Source: Lysinibacillus pakistanensis (lineage in GTDB: Bacteria; Bacillota; Bacilli; Bacillales_A; Planococcaceae). From it: a stretch of DNA of 64,000 nucleotides. The stretch lies in NCBI RefSeq assembly GCF_030123245.1, contig NZ_CP126101.1, forward strand, positions 1,734,501-1,798,500, in the 5' to 3' direction. The position numbers were made by a program, and so were the translations under genes. The notes under the pieces are model-generated. The model worked only from the letters and a program-made list of their open reading frames with translations, made no database searches and was not told where the DNA came from. Position 1 is the first letter of the stretch; the number at the start of each line of letters is the position of its first letter. Positions 8,818 to 16,430 of this stretch are shown piece after piece.

Positions 8818-9573
8818 ATGAAATTTGAAGAGTATCAGGGAAAGACAGTTTTTATTACGGGTGCTGCTTCAGGAATTGGTCAGGCACAGGCCATTGCTTT
8901 TTTAGAAAATGGCGCAAATGTATTTGGGTTTGACTTGGACGAGGCTGGTTTAATCTATTTACAGCAGCAATTTCCTGGGCAATTTTCTTATTGTTTAGGC
9001 AGTGTAAGTAATAAAAAGGATGTTGAACAGTCGTTTTTTAATGTAATATCACTATTTAAGCAAATCGATATTTTATGTAATACGGCAGGTATTTTAGATG
9101 GCTTTGCCAAAACACTGGATACAGATGAAGCGCTTTGGGATGCTGTGATGGATACCAATCTAAAGGGAACTTATTTCGTGACGAATACAATTCTTCCCCA
9201 TATGGTAGAAAGGAAGTCTGGTGTTATTATTAATATGGCCTCGATTGCTGGACTAGTTGCAGGTGGTGGAGGTGCAGCTTATACAGCTTCTAAGCATGCC
9301 ATTGTTGGCTATACCAAGCAGTTAGACTTAGATTATTGCCGTGAAGGTATTCGTGCCAATGCTATAGCGCCAGGTGCCATTCAAACACCCATGACTAAGG
9401 CAGATTTTGAAGGGGATGGGGAAATGGCTAAATGGGTAGCCGATGAAACACCTGCTGGTCGCTGGGCACAACCATACGAAGTAGCAAATTTAACACTCTT
9501 CTTGGCAAGTTCTGCGGCTGATTATATTCATGGAACTATTATGCCAATTGATGGTGGTTGGCTGACAAAATAG
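8818..9573 (+). CDS. Short-chain dehydrogenase/reductase
   Basis: Classical SDR: the nucleotide-binding TGAASGIG near residue 16, CNTAG (the NNAG motif with Cys in place of the first Asn), an active-site Ser in NMASIAG, and the catalytic pair in YTASK. The C-terminal IDGGW matches the family end. At 251 residues it is a single-domain, soluble enzyme that oxidises or reduces an alcohol or carbonyl with NAD(P)(H). The ATG at 8818 follows TTGAGGAGAG; the upstream in-frame codons lie in the preceding terminator. Close relatives include 3-oxoacyl-ACP reductase-type and sugar/steroid dehydrogenases; the substrate is not predictable. Confidence 0.85.
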   Translation: MKFEEYQGKTVFITGAASGIGQAQAIAFLENGANVFGFDLDEAGLIYLQQQFPGQFSYCLGSVSNKKDVEQSFFNVISLFKQIDILCNTAGILDGFAKTLDTDEALWDAVMDTNLKGTYFVTNTILPHMVERKSGVIINMASIAGLVAGGGGAAYTASKHAIVGYTKQLDLDYCREGIRANAIAPGAIQTPMTKADFEGDGEMAKWVADETPAGRWAQPYEVANLTLFLASSAADYIHGTIMPIDGGWLTK

Positions 9574-9575
9574 CA

Positions 9576-9605
9576 TTGTTCAATAAGATATTCTTCTGCT
9601 ATAAT
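9576..9605 (+). promoter_or_regulatory. Promoter of the queT leader
   Basis: TTGTTC (9576-9581), an 18-bp spacer and consensus TATAAT (9600-9605). Transcription would start about ten bases before the leader structure described next. Confidence 0.65.
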
Positions 9606-9610
9606 ACGCA

Positions 9611-9718
9611 GGTAAGCAAAAATGGCTTGCACTACGGCACTTCAGATAGGGCGAAAAGCTCTCTTCCTTTGGTCGTAGTTATTACTAAAATAGCAAAGAT
9701 GCTATTTTACAAAGGAGA
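9611..9718 (+). ncRNA. preQ1-II-type riboswitch candidate in the queT leader
   Basis: The leader folds like the class II preQ1 aptamer (COG4708 RNA). P1 hairpin is GTAAGC/GCTTGC (9612-9630). P2 is ACTACG (9631-9636) with CGTAGT (9674-9679). A pyrimidine run UUCCUUU (9664-9670) in the P2 loop can pair over 7 bp with the ribosome site AAAGGAG (9711-9717), making the H-type pseudoknot that hides the Shine-Dalgarno. The P4 hairpin AAAATAGCA/TGCTATTTT (9687-9708) lies between, preceded by the conserved-looking TATTAC. An extra small hairpin (9648-9662) sits in the P2 loop. The downstream gene is queT, the usual target. The class assignment is by eye. Confidence 0.7.
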
Positions 9719-9724
9719 ATAAAA

Positions 9725-10237
9725 TTGAATACATCTATTGTAAAAGAGTCGAGCCACCGTATTTCAGTAAGTGAGCTTACAAAGACGGCCCTTGTTGCAG
9801 CTTTATATGTGGCTGTAACTGTTTTATTGTCAGTCATTAGCTTTGGCGCTGTCCAGCTACGTTTGTCAGAGATGTTTAATTATCTGGCATTGTACAATAA
9901 GCGCTATGTTGTAGCAGTGACGATAGGCGTAATACTTGCTAATTTCATGTCACCAACATGGATATTAGATGTACCGATTGGTGGAATTGCAACTTTTCTA
10001 GTGCTAATACTTTGTAGAAGCATCACAAAACATATGACAAATGACATTGTAAAAATGGTGGTAACCGCATTGATTTTTGCTTTATCAATGTTTACGGTTG
10101 CAGGACAATTATCAATCCTTTATGATCTTCCTTTTTGGGCTACATGGTTTACAGTGGGCGTAGGGGAATTATTGTCTATGACTGTAGGCGGTCTGACTAT
10201 TTATTTACTTCATAAAAAAATTGATCTATCAAAATAA
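9725..10237 (+). CDS. queT: QueT-family queuosine precursor transporter
   Basis: A 170-residue integral membrane protein with about five hydrophobic helices and the QueT (DUF988/COG4708) features: a TKTALVAALYVAVT first helix, FGAVQLRLSE, and ILANFMSPTWILDVPIGG. The family acts as the substrate-binding S component of ECF transporters that import preQ1/preQ0-type precursors of the tRNA nucleoside queuosine. The shared ECF module would be encoded elsewhere. The start is a TTG 7 bases after AAAGGAG, and that ribosome site is part of the proposed riboswitch. Monocistronic, ending at a strong terminator. Confidence 0.85.
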   Translation: MNTSIVKESSHRISVSELTKTALVAALYVAVTVLLSVISFGAVQLRLSEMFNYLALYNKRYVVAVTIGVILANFMSPTWILDVPIGGIATFLVLILCRSITKHMTNDIVKMVVTALIFALSMFTVAGQLSILYDLPFWATWFTVGVGELLSMTVGGLTIYLLHKKIDLSK

Positions 10238-10242
10238 CCTTT

Positions 10243-10278
10243 AAAAAGCGGGCGACAATAGATGCCCGTTTTTTGCGT
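10243..10278 (+). terminator. Terminator after queT
   Basis: GC-rich stem AACGGGC-type (CGGGC / GCCCG flanked by A and T runs) with an 11-base loop, followed by TTTTTTGCGTTTTT. Confidence 0.85.
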
Positions 10279-10297
10279 TTTTCAGAAGCTAAAATTT

Positions 10298-10327
10298 TGA
10301 AAAGAATTTTTTTAGATAAACATAATT
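10298..10327 (+). promoter_or_regulatory. Candidate sigma-G promoter of splA-splB
   Basis: TGAAAA (10298-10303), 17 bases, then CATAATT (10321-10327). This is close to the forespore sigma-G/sigma-F consensus (TGAATA, CATACTA). In B. subtilis the spl operon is transcribed by sigma-G, so the placement makes sense. Only sequence resemblance supports it here. Confidence 0.5.
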
Positions 10328-10375
10328 TTCATATATTTTCACCAAACTAATGGAAAGATGGAGGAAGGTGAAGAG

Positions 10376-10600
10376 ATGCAGCAACAATTCAATGTCGGTG
10401 ATATCGTTTACATTTTTTATCGTAATCCTCATATTCAGGATGTAGCGAATATACAGGAAGCTGCGGTGGTTTATCATCCAGAACAACCAGAGCAGCTAGC
10501 CCTTTTTTTATTTGAAACATATTATCCAATAACAAATGACCTATTGATTTTTTCAAGCGAGATGGCGGCTGAGCAAGCCTATCATCAATATTTTCATTGA
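10376..10600 (+). CDS. splA: SplA, small regulator of spore photoproduct lyase
   Basis: SplA is a small TRAP-like protein that lowers expression of spore photoproduct lyase in B. subtilis. The 74-residue product shares the recognisable order of that protein: an N-terminal GDIVYIFYRNPHIQDVANI segment, then AVVYHPEQPEQLALFLFETY and a short acidic helix. It lies directly before splB, 12 bases apart, as in B. subtilis. The ATG at 10376 is chosen over 10358 because GAGGAAGGTG sits between them. Family and context agree well. Confidence 0.85.
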   Translation: MQQQFNVGDIVYIFYRNPHIQDVANIQEAAVVYHPEQPEQLALFLFETYYPITNDLLIFSSEMAAEQAYHQYFH

Positions 10601-10612
10601 GGGGGGACCACC

Positions 10613-11641
10613 ATGATTAAGCCATTTATCCCTCAGCTTGTTTATTTTGAGCCAGATGCACTCCAGTATCCACTAGGTCAGGAGCTAAAAGAAAAGTTTG
10701 AGCAGATGGGTATCGAAATTCGTTATACAACCTCACACAATCAAGTGAGAAATCTTCCAGGTGACAACGACTTTCAAAAGTATCGAGTAGCGAAATCTAC
10801 ATTAGTTGTAGGGATTCGGAAAACGTTAAAATTTGATACATCAAAGCCATCAGCAGAATATGCGATTCCATTAGCAACAGGCTGTATGGGTCATTGTCAT
10901 TATTGCTATTTACAAACAACTATGGGTAGTAAGCCTTATATTCGTACCTATGTGAATGTCGATGAAATTTTGAAACAGGCTGATCATTATATGACAGAAC
11001 GAGCCCCTGACATCACAAGATTTGAAGCATCCTGCACATCCGATATTGTAGGAATTGATCATCTTACCCATTCATTGAAGCGAGCCATTGAGCATTTTGG
11101 TCAAAGTGAGTTAGGTCAATTACGATTTGTGACGAAATTCCATTACGTGGATCATCTATTGGACGCTAAGCATAATGGTAAAACGAGGTTCCGGTTTAGC
11201 GTAAATGCCGATTATGTCATTAAGCATTTTGAGCCAGGCACGTCTTCATTAGTGAAGCGGATTGAGGCAGCTGGTAAAGTGGCAAGGGCCGGATACCCGC
11301 TTGGCTTTATCGTTGCTCCCATTTATCTTCATGATGGATGGCAGGAGGGTTACTACCATATGTTTGAGCGATTGGATGCAGAATTGCCAAAAGATGTACG
11401 AGAGGATATAACGTGTGAGTTTATTCAGCATCGCTTTACAAAGCCAGCCAAACGCGTGATTGAAAAAAGTTATCCCATGACGAAGCTAGAATTAGACGAA
11501 ACGGTAAGAAGGTATAAATGGGGTAAGTACGGTATAGGCAAATACATTTATCAAAAAGAAGAAGAGGAAGATATAAAGGAACATTTGTATGGTTATATGC
11601 AAAAATTTTTTCCTCAAGCCAAATTAGAGTATTTTACGTAG
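10613..11641 (+). CDS. splB: Spore photoproduct lyase
   Basis: A radical-SAM enzyme that repairs the UV-induced 5-thyminyl-5,6-dihydrothymine lesion directly during spore germination. The cluster-binding CX3CX2C is Cys91, Cys95 and Cys98 (TGCMGHCHYC). Cys141, which donates the hydrogen atom back to thymine in the B. subtilis enzyme, is present in ASCTSDIVG at the same residue number. 342 residues is the standard length. The ATG has the ribosome site GAGGGGGG. It is the second gene of the splA-splB operon and is presumably expressed in the developing forespore. Confidence 0.95.
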   Translation: MIKPFIPQLVYFEPDALQYPLGQELKEKFEQMGIEIRYTTSHNQVRNLPGDNDFQKYRVAKSTLVVGIRKTLKFDTSKPSAEYAIPLATGCMGHCHYCYLQTTMGSKPYIRTYVNVDEILKQADHYMTERAPDITRFEASCTSDIVGIDHLTHSLKRAIEHFGQSELGQLRFVTKFHYVDHLLDAKHNGKTRFRFSVNADYVIKHFEPGTSSLVKRIEAAGKVARAGYPLGFIVAPIYLHDGWQEGYYHMFERLDAELPKDVREDITCEFIQHRFTKPAKRVIEKSYPMTKLELDETVRRYKWGKYGIGKYIYQKEEEEDIKEHLYGYMQKFFPQAKLEYFT

Positions 11642-11649
11642 CATTAGCA

Positions 11650-11681
11650 TAGAGAGAGAACTGGGTAGTTTTCTCTCTAAA
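11650..11681. terminator. Possible terminator between splB and the broken NUDIX gene
   Basis: Stem AGAGAGAA / TTCTCTCT with a loop of 10 bases between two convergent genes. It lacks a strong T run on either strand, so termination efficiency is unclear. Confidence 0.4.
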
Positions 11682-12150
11682 GTATTTGTGATATATATGT
11701 CTCAATAAACTTCCGATTTGAAAATGTTAAGCTATCTGGTAAATCTATTAATGAGAAGTATTGCATTGTCTCTGATTCATGATAATTAATCACTAAATCA
11801 CCTTTTACATTTCTTGTATAATAGACGGCTGTAACGGCGTAAAATTCATCCCCGTTAGACATTTTAACATAATAATCTTGACCAGAAAAAATACCTAGGA
11901 ACTGTAGATTTGCATGGTCAACCCTGTTTCTTCAAACACTTCTCTTTTGGCCGTATCTTCTAAGCTTTCTCCTAATTCCATTAAACCACCTGGAAGTCCC
12001 CACCCGCCTTCGTATCTTTTTTGCAATAATACTTCATTTGCGTTATTTAGAATAATGACAGCTGAACCAGGTAAAATAATAGGCTGATGTCCTACATATT
12101 GTCTTAAAAATTTATCTTCATTCAGCAAATGTTTTTTGTATCGAAAGCAT
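11677..12150 (-). pseudogene. NUDIX hydrolase, disrupted by a frameshift
   Basis: Read on the minus strand, the first part has WGLPGGLMELGESLEDTAKR followed by EVFEETG, a complete NUDIX box. It runs into a stop at about 11895. The continuation, FSGQDYY through the C terminus EFYAVTAVYYTRN...ISQIL, is in the next frame down to 11677. One missing base near 11898 (between codons for TyrSer and LeuGly) explains the break. The 5' end is also uncertain: codons upstream of about 12128 do not look like the family, and no start with a ribosome site was found. Probably a decayed nucleotide-sanitising hydrolase; an assembly error is the alternative. Confidence 0.7.
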
Positions 12151-12267
12151 AGTGCAGAAACAAAAGACTCCCACCTCCACAGGTGGTGAGATGAATGCGG
12201 TTTTGGTTCCTTTTCAATGGTTGTCCAAACACCTACTGAATGAAGATAAAGCCTCCGGCGGGTGTCA

Positions 12268-12338
12268 CGGATTTTCAAGGGAATAAATTGTGCGCGCACA
12301 ATTTAAAATCCGGACGCAATTTCGCCAAGGCGAAATTG
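12268..12338. repeat. Palindrome cluster (large hairpin plus palindromic CAATTTCGCC element)
   Basis: 12284-12305 is a perfect 22-bp palindrome centred on GTGCGCGCAC. It is enclosed by a further stem CGGATTTT (12268-12275) / AAAATCCG (12305-12312). Directly after it, CAATTTCGCC (12317-12326) and GGCGAAATTG (12329-12338) form a second hairpin with a 2-base loop. A related sequence occurs at 53491-53520. It lies between the broken NUDIX gene and the amidinotransferase. Confidence 0.8.
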
Positions 12339-12360
12339 ATAGTATTCCACGGTAACACTC

Positions 12361-12412
12361 ATTTCTATAATTATTTAGATCTTTGTATTAATTATCTAAA
12401 TAATATAGAAAT
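12361..12412. promoter_or_regulatory. Long inverted repeat upstream of the amidinotransferase gene
   Basis: A 20-base arm (12361-12380) and a 19-base arm (12394-12412) are complementary except for one bulged base, separated by 13 bases. A TATAAT lies at 12433-12438, so the dyad sits just upstream of a probable promoter. It could be a regulator site or an RNA hairpin. There is no T run, so a terminator is less likely. Confidence 0.6.
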
Positions 12413-12492
12413 CCTTCTTTTCGTTGTATTTGTATAATCTGAATCACGATGGTAACGCTAACAGAAATCGTTATGAAGAAGGGGAGAATAGG

Positions 12493-13428
12493 ATGGACTC
12501 ATTTCAGGTGAATTGTTGGTCGGAGCATGAGGAACTGAAGGTTGTTATGCTTTGTGAACCTTCTATTTTTGATGTAACAGATTTAAAAATAGCGGAGAAC
12601 ATAGGCTGGAGTGCAACTGTTAGCCATAAAAAAGCAACGGAGAATTTTATGGAACTGAAGGCAGCATTTGAGCATGTAGGTGTAAAGGTTATAGATTATG
12701 CCAAAGAACTTGGCAATGAACAACAATTGTTAAGTAAGCAGCTTATTAATCGTTATTTTGTGCGTGATCTGGCCTGTGTTATTGGTAATAAAATGTTACC
12801 GGGAAATGCAGGTAGCTCGTTAAGACGTCCAGAGTATCCACTTGCTCATTCACTTTTAGCAAAGTGGTTTCCAGAACATTTTATGAGCAAGCTGCAACCT
12901 GCCCAATCACTGGAATGTGGAGATGTGATGCTATTAAATAAGGATGCTGTGCTCATTAATCTTGGCATGAGAACAACATTAGAGGCTATCGAAAGCATGA
13001 AAACTTATATTTTTCAACAAGGATTTTCTGAAATTGCTGTAATTGATCTGCCAAAAGGAAATGATACGCTTCATTTAGATATGAATTGTAATGTTGCGAA
13101 CGTTAACTTAGTGATTGCTAAAAGCTTTGTACGTTATTTTCCTGTACAGGTGTTCACAGCCCAAACCAGTCATTTTGATATGGTGGAACAATTTTTACAA
13201 CGACATGGCTTTGAAGTATATTGGCTTGAAAAATATAAGACTATTCCAGATATTAACTTTGTGAATATTGATCCAGAAACATTATTAATTAGTAAGCAAG
13301 CAACGAAACAGCAATTGATGAAGCATCCACTACTACAAAAAAAGAAGTTGCTTGAAGTCGAAGTTTCAGAACTTGAAAAAGGCGGTGGAGGCATTCGTTG
13401 CATGACATTGCCATTAGTAAGAAAGTAA
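12493..13428 (+). CDS. Amidinotransferase/arginine deiminase-family protein
   Basis: The beta/alpha-propeller guanidine-modifying fold is indicated by FVRDLACVIGNK near the N terminus, the acidic substrate residue in LECGDVMLLN, the catalytic His in TLHLDMNCNV, and the C-terminal GGGGIRCMTLPL with the nucleophilic Cys. Family members hydrolyse or transfer the guanidine group of arginine-like compounds. At 311 residues it is shorter than classical arginine deiminase (about 410). The ATG at 12493 follows GGGGAGAATAG. An amino-acid permease follows within 20 bases, so substrate uptake and use are probably linked. The exact substrate is not known. Confidence 0.8.
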   Translation: MDSFQVNCWSEHEELKVVMLCEPSIFDVTDLKIAENIGWSATVSHKKATENFMELKAAFEHVGVKVIDYAKELGNEQQLLSKQLINRYFVRDLACVIGNKMLPGNAGSSLRRPEYPLAHSLLAKWFPEHFMSKLQPAQSLECGDVMLLNKDAVLINLGMRTTLEAIESMKTYIFQQGFSEIAVIDLPKGNDTLHLDMNCNVANVNLVIAKSFVRYFPVQVFTAQTSHFDMVEQFLQRHGFEVYWLEKYKTIPDINFVNIDPETLLISKQATKQQLMKHPLLQKKKLLEVEVSELEKGGGGIRCMTLPLVRK

Positions 13429-13446
13429 GCACAAAGGATGATTAAA

Positions 13447-14760
13447 ATGACAGCTAAAACAAGTAAAGGAAGATTGTCTTGGTGGCAGCTTTCGCTTCTC
13501 GGGATAGGTTGTACACTAGGAACAGGTTTTTTTCTTGGGACTAGTATGGCCATTCATAAAAGTGGACCTGCTGTGTTAATTCCTTTTTTAGTAGCAGCAG
13601 TTTGTACTTACATTGTGTATGATGGACTTGTCAAAATGTCTGTGGCGAACCCTGATAAAGGCTCGTTTCGTACCTATGCTAAGCAAGCATTTGGTAGATG
13701 GGCAGGATTTAGTAATGGCTGGGTTTATTTGATATCTGAGATCCTTATAATGGGGAGCCAATTGATGGCACTGGGTATTTTTACGAAGTTTTGGTTCCCA
13801 GCATTGCCATTATGGGTGGCTGGGTCTCTTTATGCAGCACTAGGGTTAGTCGTTATCCTCACTGGTATGAAGGGCTTTGAAAACTTTCAAAATATCTTTG
13901 GGGTATTAAAGGCCGCAGCAATTATGATGTTTATTATCGTAGCTGTGATGATCATCCTAAAAGGTACACAATCAGCAACACTTGATTCTTTACAATCGAA
14001 TTATGAAGAGTTTTTCTCGCAAGGTATAAAAGGAATTTGGCTTGGACTACTGTATGCCTTTTACGCCTATGGAGGTATTGAAGTAATGGGGTTAATGGTC
14101 ATTGATTTAAAAAATCCTAAAGAGGCACCAAAAGCAGGTAGAGTTATGCTCATTGTCATTACAATCATTTTTATAATGGCCATCGCACTTGCGTTTGCCC
14201 TAGTCTCCTGGAAAGATTTCAATGTTGAGGAAAGCCCCTTTATTACAGCGCTTCATGACTATCATATCCCCTATGTGGCAGATATTTTTAATGGCGTTTT
14301 AATTATTGCAGGTTTTTCAACAATGGTAGCTTCACTCTATGCTGTTATTACGATTCTCGTTACACTTGCCGAAGATCATGATGCCCCAAAAATATTAGCA
14401 AAGAAAGGGAAAATGAAAGTACCATTTCCTGCATTTTTATTTTTAGCGGGTGGATTAATGATAACAAATGTAATTGGTTTTCTTATGCCAGAAAAGATCT
14501 TTGAATATTTGGTTACAGCAGCGGGTTTAATGTTGATCTATAACTGGCTCTTTATTTTAGTGACGTATATGAAGCTCATGAAGTTATCCAAATGGGAGCA
14601 GGTGAAAAATTCTTTAGGGATGCTGCTTATTGCTGTAACGGTATCTGGCACATTAGGGGAAAAAACAAGCAGACTCGGTTTTTTCGTGAGCCTGCTCTTT
14701 ATAATCCTAATAGGTATTGCGACCTGGATTGTTGTGAAAAGGCAAAGAAAAGAAGCTTAA
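13447..14760 (+). CDS. APC-family amino acid permease
   Basis: About 437 residues with twelve predicted hydrophobic helices. The first helix carries GIGCTLGTGFFLGT, the unwound substrate-binding glycine region of the amino acid-polyamine-organocation superfamily, and YAFYAYGGIEVMG gives the helix-6 equivalent. It resembles AAT/YbxG-type secondary transporters. It follows the amidinotransferase gene directly, which suggests uptake of an arginine-like or guanidino substrate. The ATG at 13447 is preferred to 13438 because AAAGGA overlaps the latter. Confidence 0.82.
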   Translation: MTAKTSKGRLSWWQLSLLGIGCTLGTGFFLGTSMAIHKSGPAVLIPFLVAAVCTYIVYDGLVKMSVANPDKGSFRTYAKQAFGRWAGFSNGWVYLISEILIMGSQLMALGIFTKFWFPALPLWVAGSLYAALGLVVILTGMKGFENFQNIFGVLKAAAIMMFIIVAVMIILKGTQSATLDSLQSNYEEFFSQGIKGIWLGLLYAFYAYGGIEVMGLMVIDLKNPKEAPKAGRVMLIVITIIFIMAIALAFALVSWKDFNVEESPFITALHDYHIPYVADIFNGVLIIAGFSTMVASLYAVITILVTLAEDHDAPKILAKKGKMKVPFPAFLFLAGGLMITNVIGFLMPEKIFEYLVTAAGLMLIYNWLFILVTYMKLMKLSKWEQVKNSLGMLLIAVTVSGTLGEKTSRLGFFVSLLFIILIGIATWIVVKRQRKEA

Positions 14761-14766
14761 TGTACA

Positions 14767-15510
14767 TTATTCTGTTATTCGTGAAAAAGGACATTTAGAT
14801 GGACTACGATTGTCATCACTTAAAAAATATTGCTTCCATTCATAACTATCCTCTTGCCCGTACCATTTTAAATCAGGATGTCCTGGAAGCGCATCATAAT
14901 CAGCAATACGTTGGCGAATTAGTTTTTTTAATTTTTGACCAAATACAGTAGTATCATTAATTTCCTCGAATATCCAGCGAGGTTGAATCGCCATTAACAA
15001 CGTAGAAAAATGTCGACTCCTACGCAATTTGTGGGCTGGTGTTGCGCACGAGATGAAATACGGGTCACCGTTAAAACAAAATTCCCATTCAGTGTGAGTT
15101 GGGTCAGTTGGAATTTCTTTTGGCCAATCGATATCATCAATTTTAGTTAAATTGTTTAAAATGGTCCAAAATAAATGTTGATAATCTGATACTTTAAAAC
15201 TGTTAAGCATATCGTTTGGGGTTTGAAAGAAAACAGCGAGGGTTGTATATTTCCCATATGTTTGCGAGGATTTTGCGTAATCCTTTAAGCATTGAGCTAA
15301 CGTCTTGATCGATTGTTCCTGACGTGGATCCTCAACAAAACTATAGCGTAGATGGTTCGATAAAAAACCCATCCTTGCTGGTACACATGGAAAGGTATTT
15401 GCTTCATCAGCAATCGTGGCTGCAAAATCCCTATAGGCGGATTGTTGCCAAAATGGAAGTGTCTCAAGATGTTCCTCCATCCACTTCCTGTCAAATACTA
15501 CTACTTCCAC
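14767..15510 (-). CDS. YqcI/YcgG-family protein (GntA-like heme protein family)
   Basis: The 247-residue protein shows the family layout: FPCVPARMGFL near the N terminus, HLRYSFVEDPR, the central WEFCFNGDPYFISCATP, HKLRRSRHFS and a C-terminal CPFSRI. Better-known relatives include GntA, a heme-dependent N-hydroxylase of a guanidino substrate, but most members are uncharacterised. The start is GTG with GGAGGAG six bases before. It is convergent with the permease gene. Its nearness to the amidinotransferase is suggestive only, since the strands differ. Family call is fairly sure, activity unknown. Confidence 0.72.
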   Translation of the reverse strand: MEVVVFDRKWMEEHLETLPFWQQSAYRDFAATIADEANTFPCVPARMGFLSNHLRYSFVEDPRQEQSIKTLAQCLKDYAKSSQTYGKYTTLAVFFQTPNDMLNSFKVSDYQHLFWTILNNLTKIDDIDWPKEIPTDPTHTEWEFCFNGDPYFISCATPAHKLRRSRHFSTLLMAIQPRWIFEEINDTTVFGQKLKKLIRQRIADYDALPGHPDLKWYGQEDSYEWKQYFLSDDNRSPSKCPFSRITE

Positions 15511-15872
15511 TTGAGTCTCCTCCTTCTATACACCTTTATACTATTAAAGAAAAAGCGAATGGGTTACGAAACCATGATGAATATATCGATATTTTTTAAG
15601 CGGTTTTTTTTATACACACTATTCGTTTTCTACGTTATGAAGGGAAAAAAATTGCGGAAAATGGAAAAAAACACATGCTGCTAGATAGACAGGGGAAACC
15701 TGCTCTTCATATTGAAACTTATCTTTAACTTATACGCCTATCAATTGAAGTTTCTGGAAGGGAGTAAGATAGATTAATGAGTAATCGTTTTCCACCACTA
15801 ATAGAACATTTAGAGTAAAACAATCACCACTGCTTCAAAGGCTCAGGAAAAAACTATTGAAGCAGCATATTG
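15511..15872. other. Intergenic region without a convincing gene
   Basis: This 360-base stretch contains only short open frames without ribosome sites. A 9-bp inverted repeat CTGCTTCAA (15830-15838) / TTGAAGCAG (15857-15865) lies just after the marR stop and may form the marR transcript end, although no T run follows on the minus strand. Confidence 0.5.
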
Positions 15873-16310
15873 TTAATCTTTTTGTTGAAAAATCTTTTGT
15901 TCAAGGACGTTTAGGGCATGTTGAATATCTTTTAAATCGTTCTGTGTCGCATGTTGAATAAGCTGTAAAAAGCGTTCTTCGATACATGCGAAGGCTTCTC
16001 CCATCATTTTATCTCCTTCATCGGACAAGCGAATATACTGCTTTCTTCGGTCCTCTGTGTCGTTAAATTTTTCAATTAGGTTTTGTTCTTGTAATTTTCG
16101 TAATTCACGACTTGTGTTGGATAGGGACATATGCTGACATTCGCTTATTTCAGTCGGAGTGACAGGATGGCTTACTTTAATATATTCGAGAATTTTATAT
16201 TGAAGCGGTGTAATATTGGCTACTGTCACATTTTGAGTGAGGTCGTGTGTCACTTGATGGACAGTGGCTGTAAACGTCACGAATTGATGAAATAAACTGC
16301 TTTTATCCAA
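15873..16310 (-). CDS. MarR-family transcriptional regulator
   Basis: A winged-helix repressor of about 145 residues. The recognition region is PVTPTEISECQHMSLSNTSR followed by RKLQEQNLIEK, and the wing is FNDTEDRRKQYIRLSDEG, with the DxRxxxxxLT-like pattern of MarR. The GTG at 16319 would overlap the AAGAGGTG ribosome site, so the TTG at 16310 with six-base spacing is the better start. It is divergent from a flavodoxin-fold oxidoreductase gene, and a dyad lies between them. It probably represses both; the inducer is unknown but is commonly a phenolic or electrophile in such pairs. Confidence 0.85.
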   Translation of the reverse strand: MDKSSLFHQFVTFTATVHQVTHDLTQNVTVANITPLQYKILEYIKVSHPVTPTEISECQHMSLSNTSRELRKLQEQNLIEKFNDTEDRRKQYIRLSDEGDKMMGEAFACIEERFLQLIQHATQNDLKDIQHALNVLEQKIFQQKD

Positions 16311-16360
16311 TTGGATCACCTCTTACTGTCAAGATAACAAATAACTTGTCTTAAAACAAT

Positions 16361-16412
16361 TATCATTTGACAACAAAAATAAAATGGATTATTATTTTGT
16401 TATCAAATGATA
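16361..16412. promoter_or_regulatory. MarR-type operator between marR and the flavoprotein gene
   Basis: Imperfect inverted repeat with outer arms TATCATTTGACAAC (16361-16374) and GTTATCAAATGATA (16399-16412); AT-rich inner arms also match. It lies between the divergent starts and covers the promoter zone of the flavoprotein gene, the expected position for the adjacent MarR protein. Confidence 0.7.
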
Positions 16413-16430
16413 AGTATTTGGAGGCGTAGG

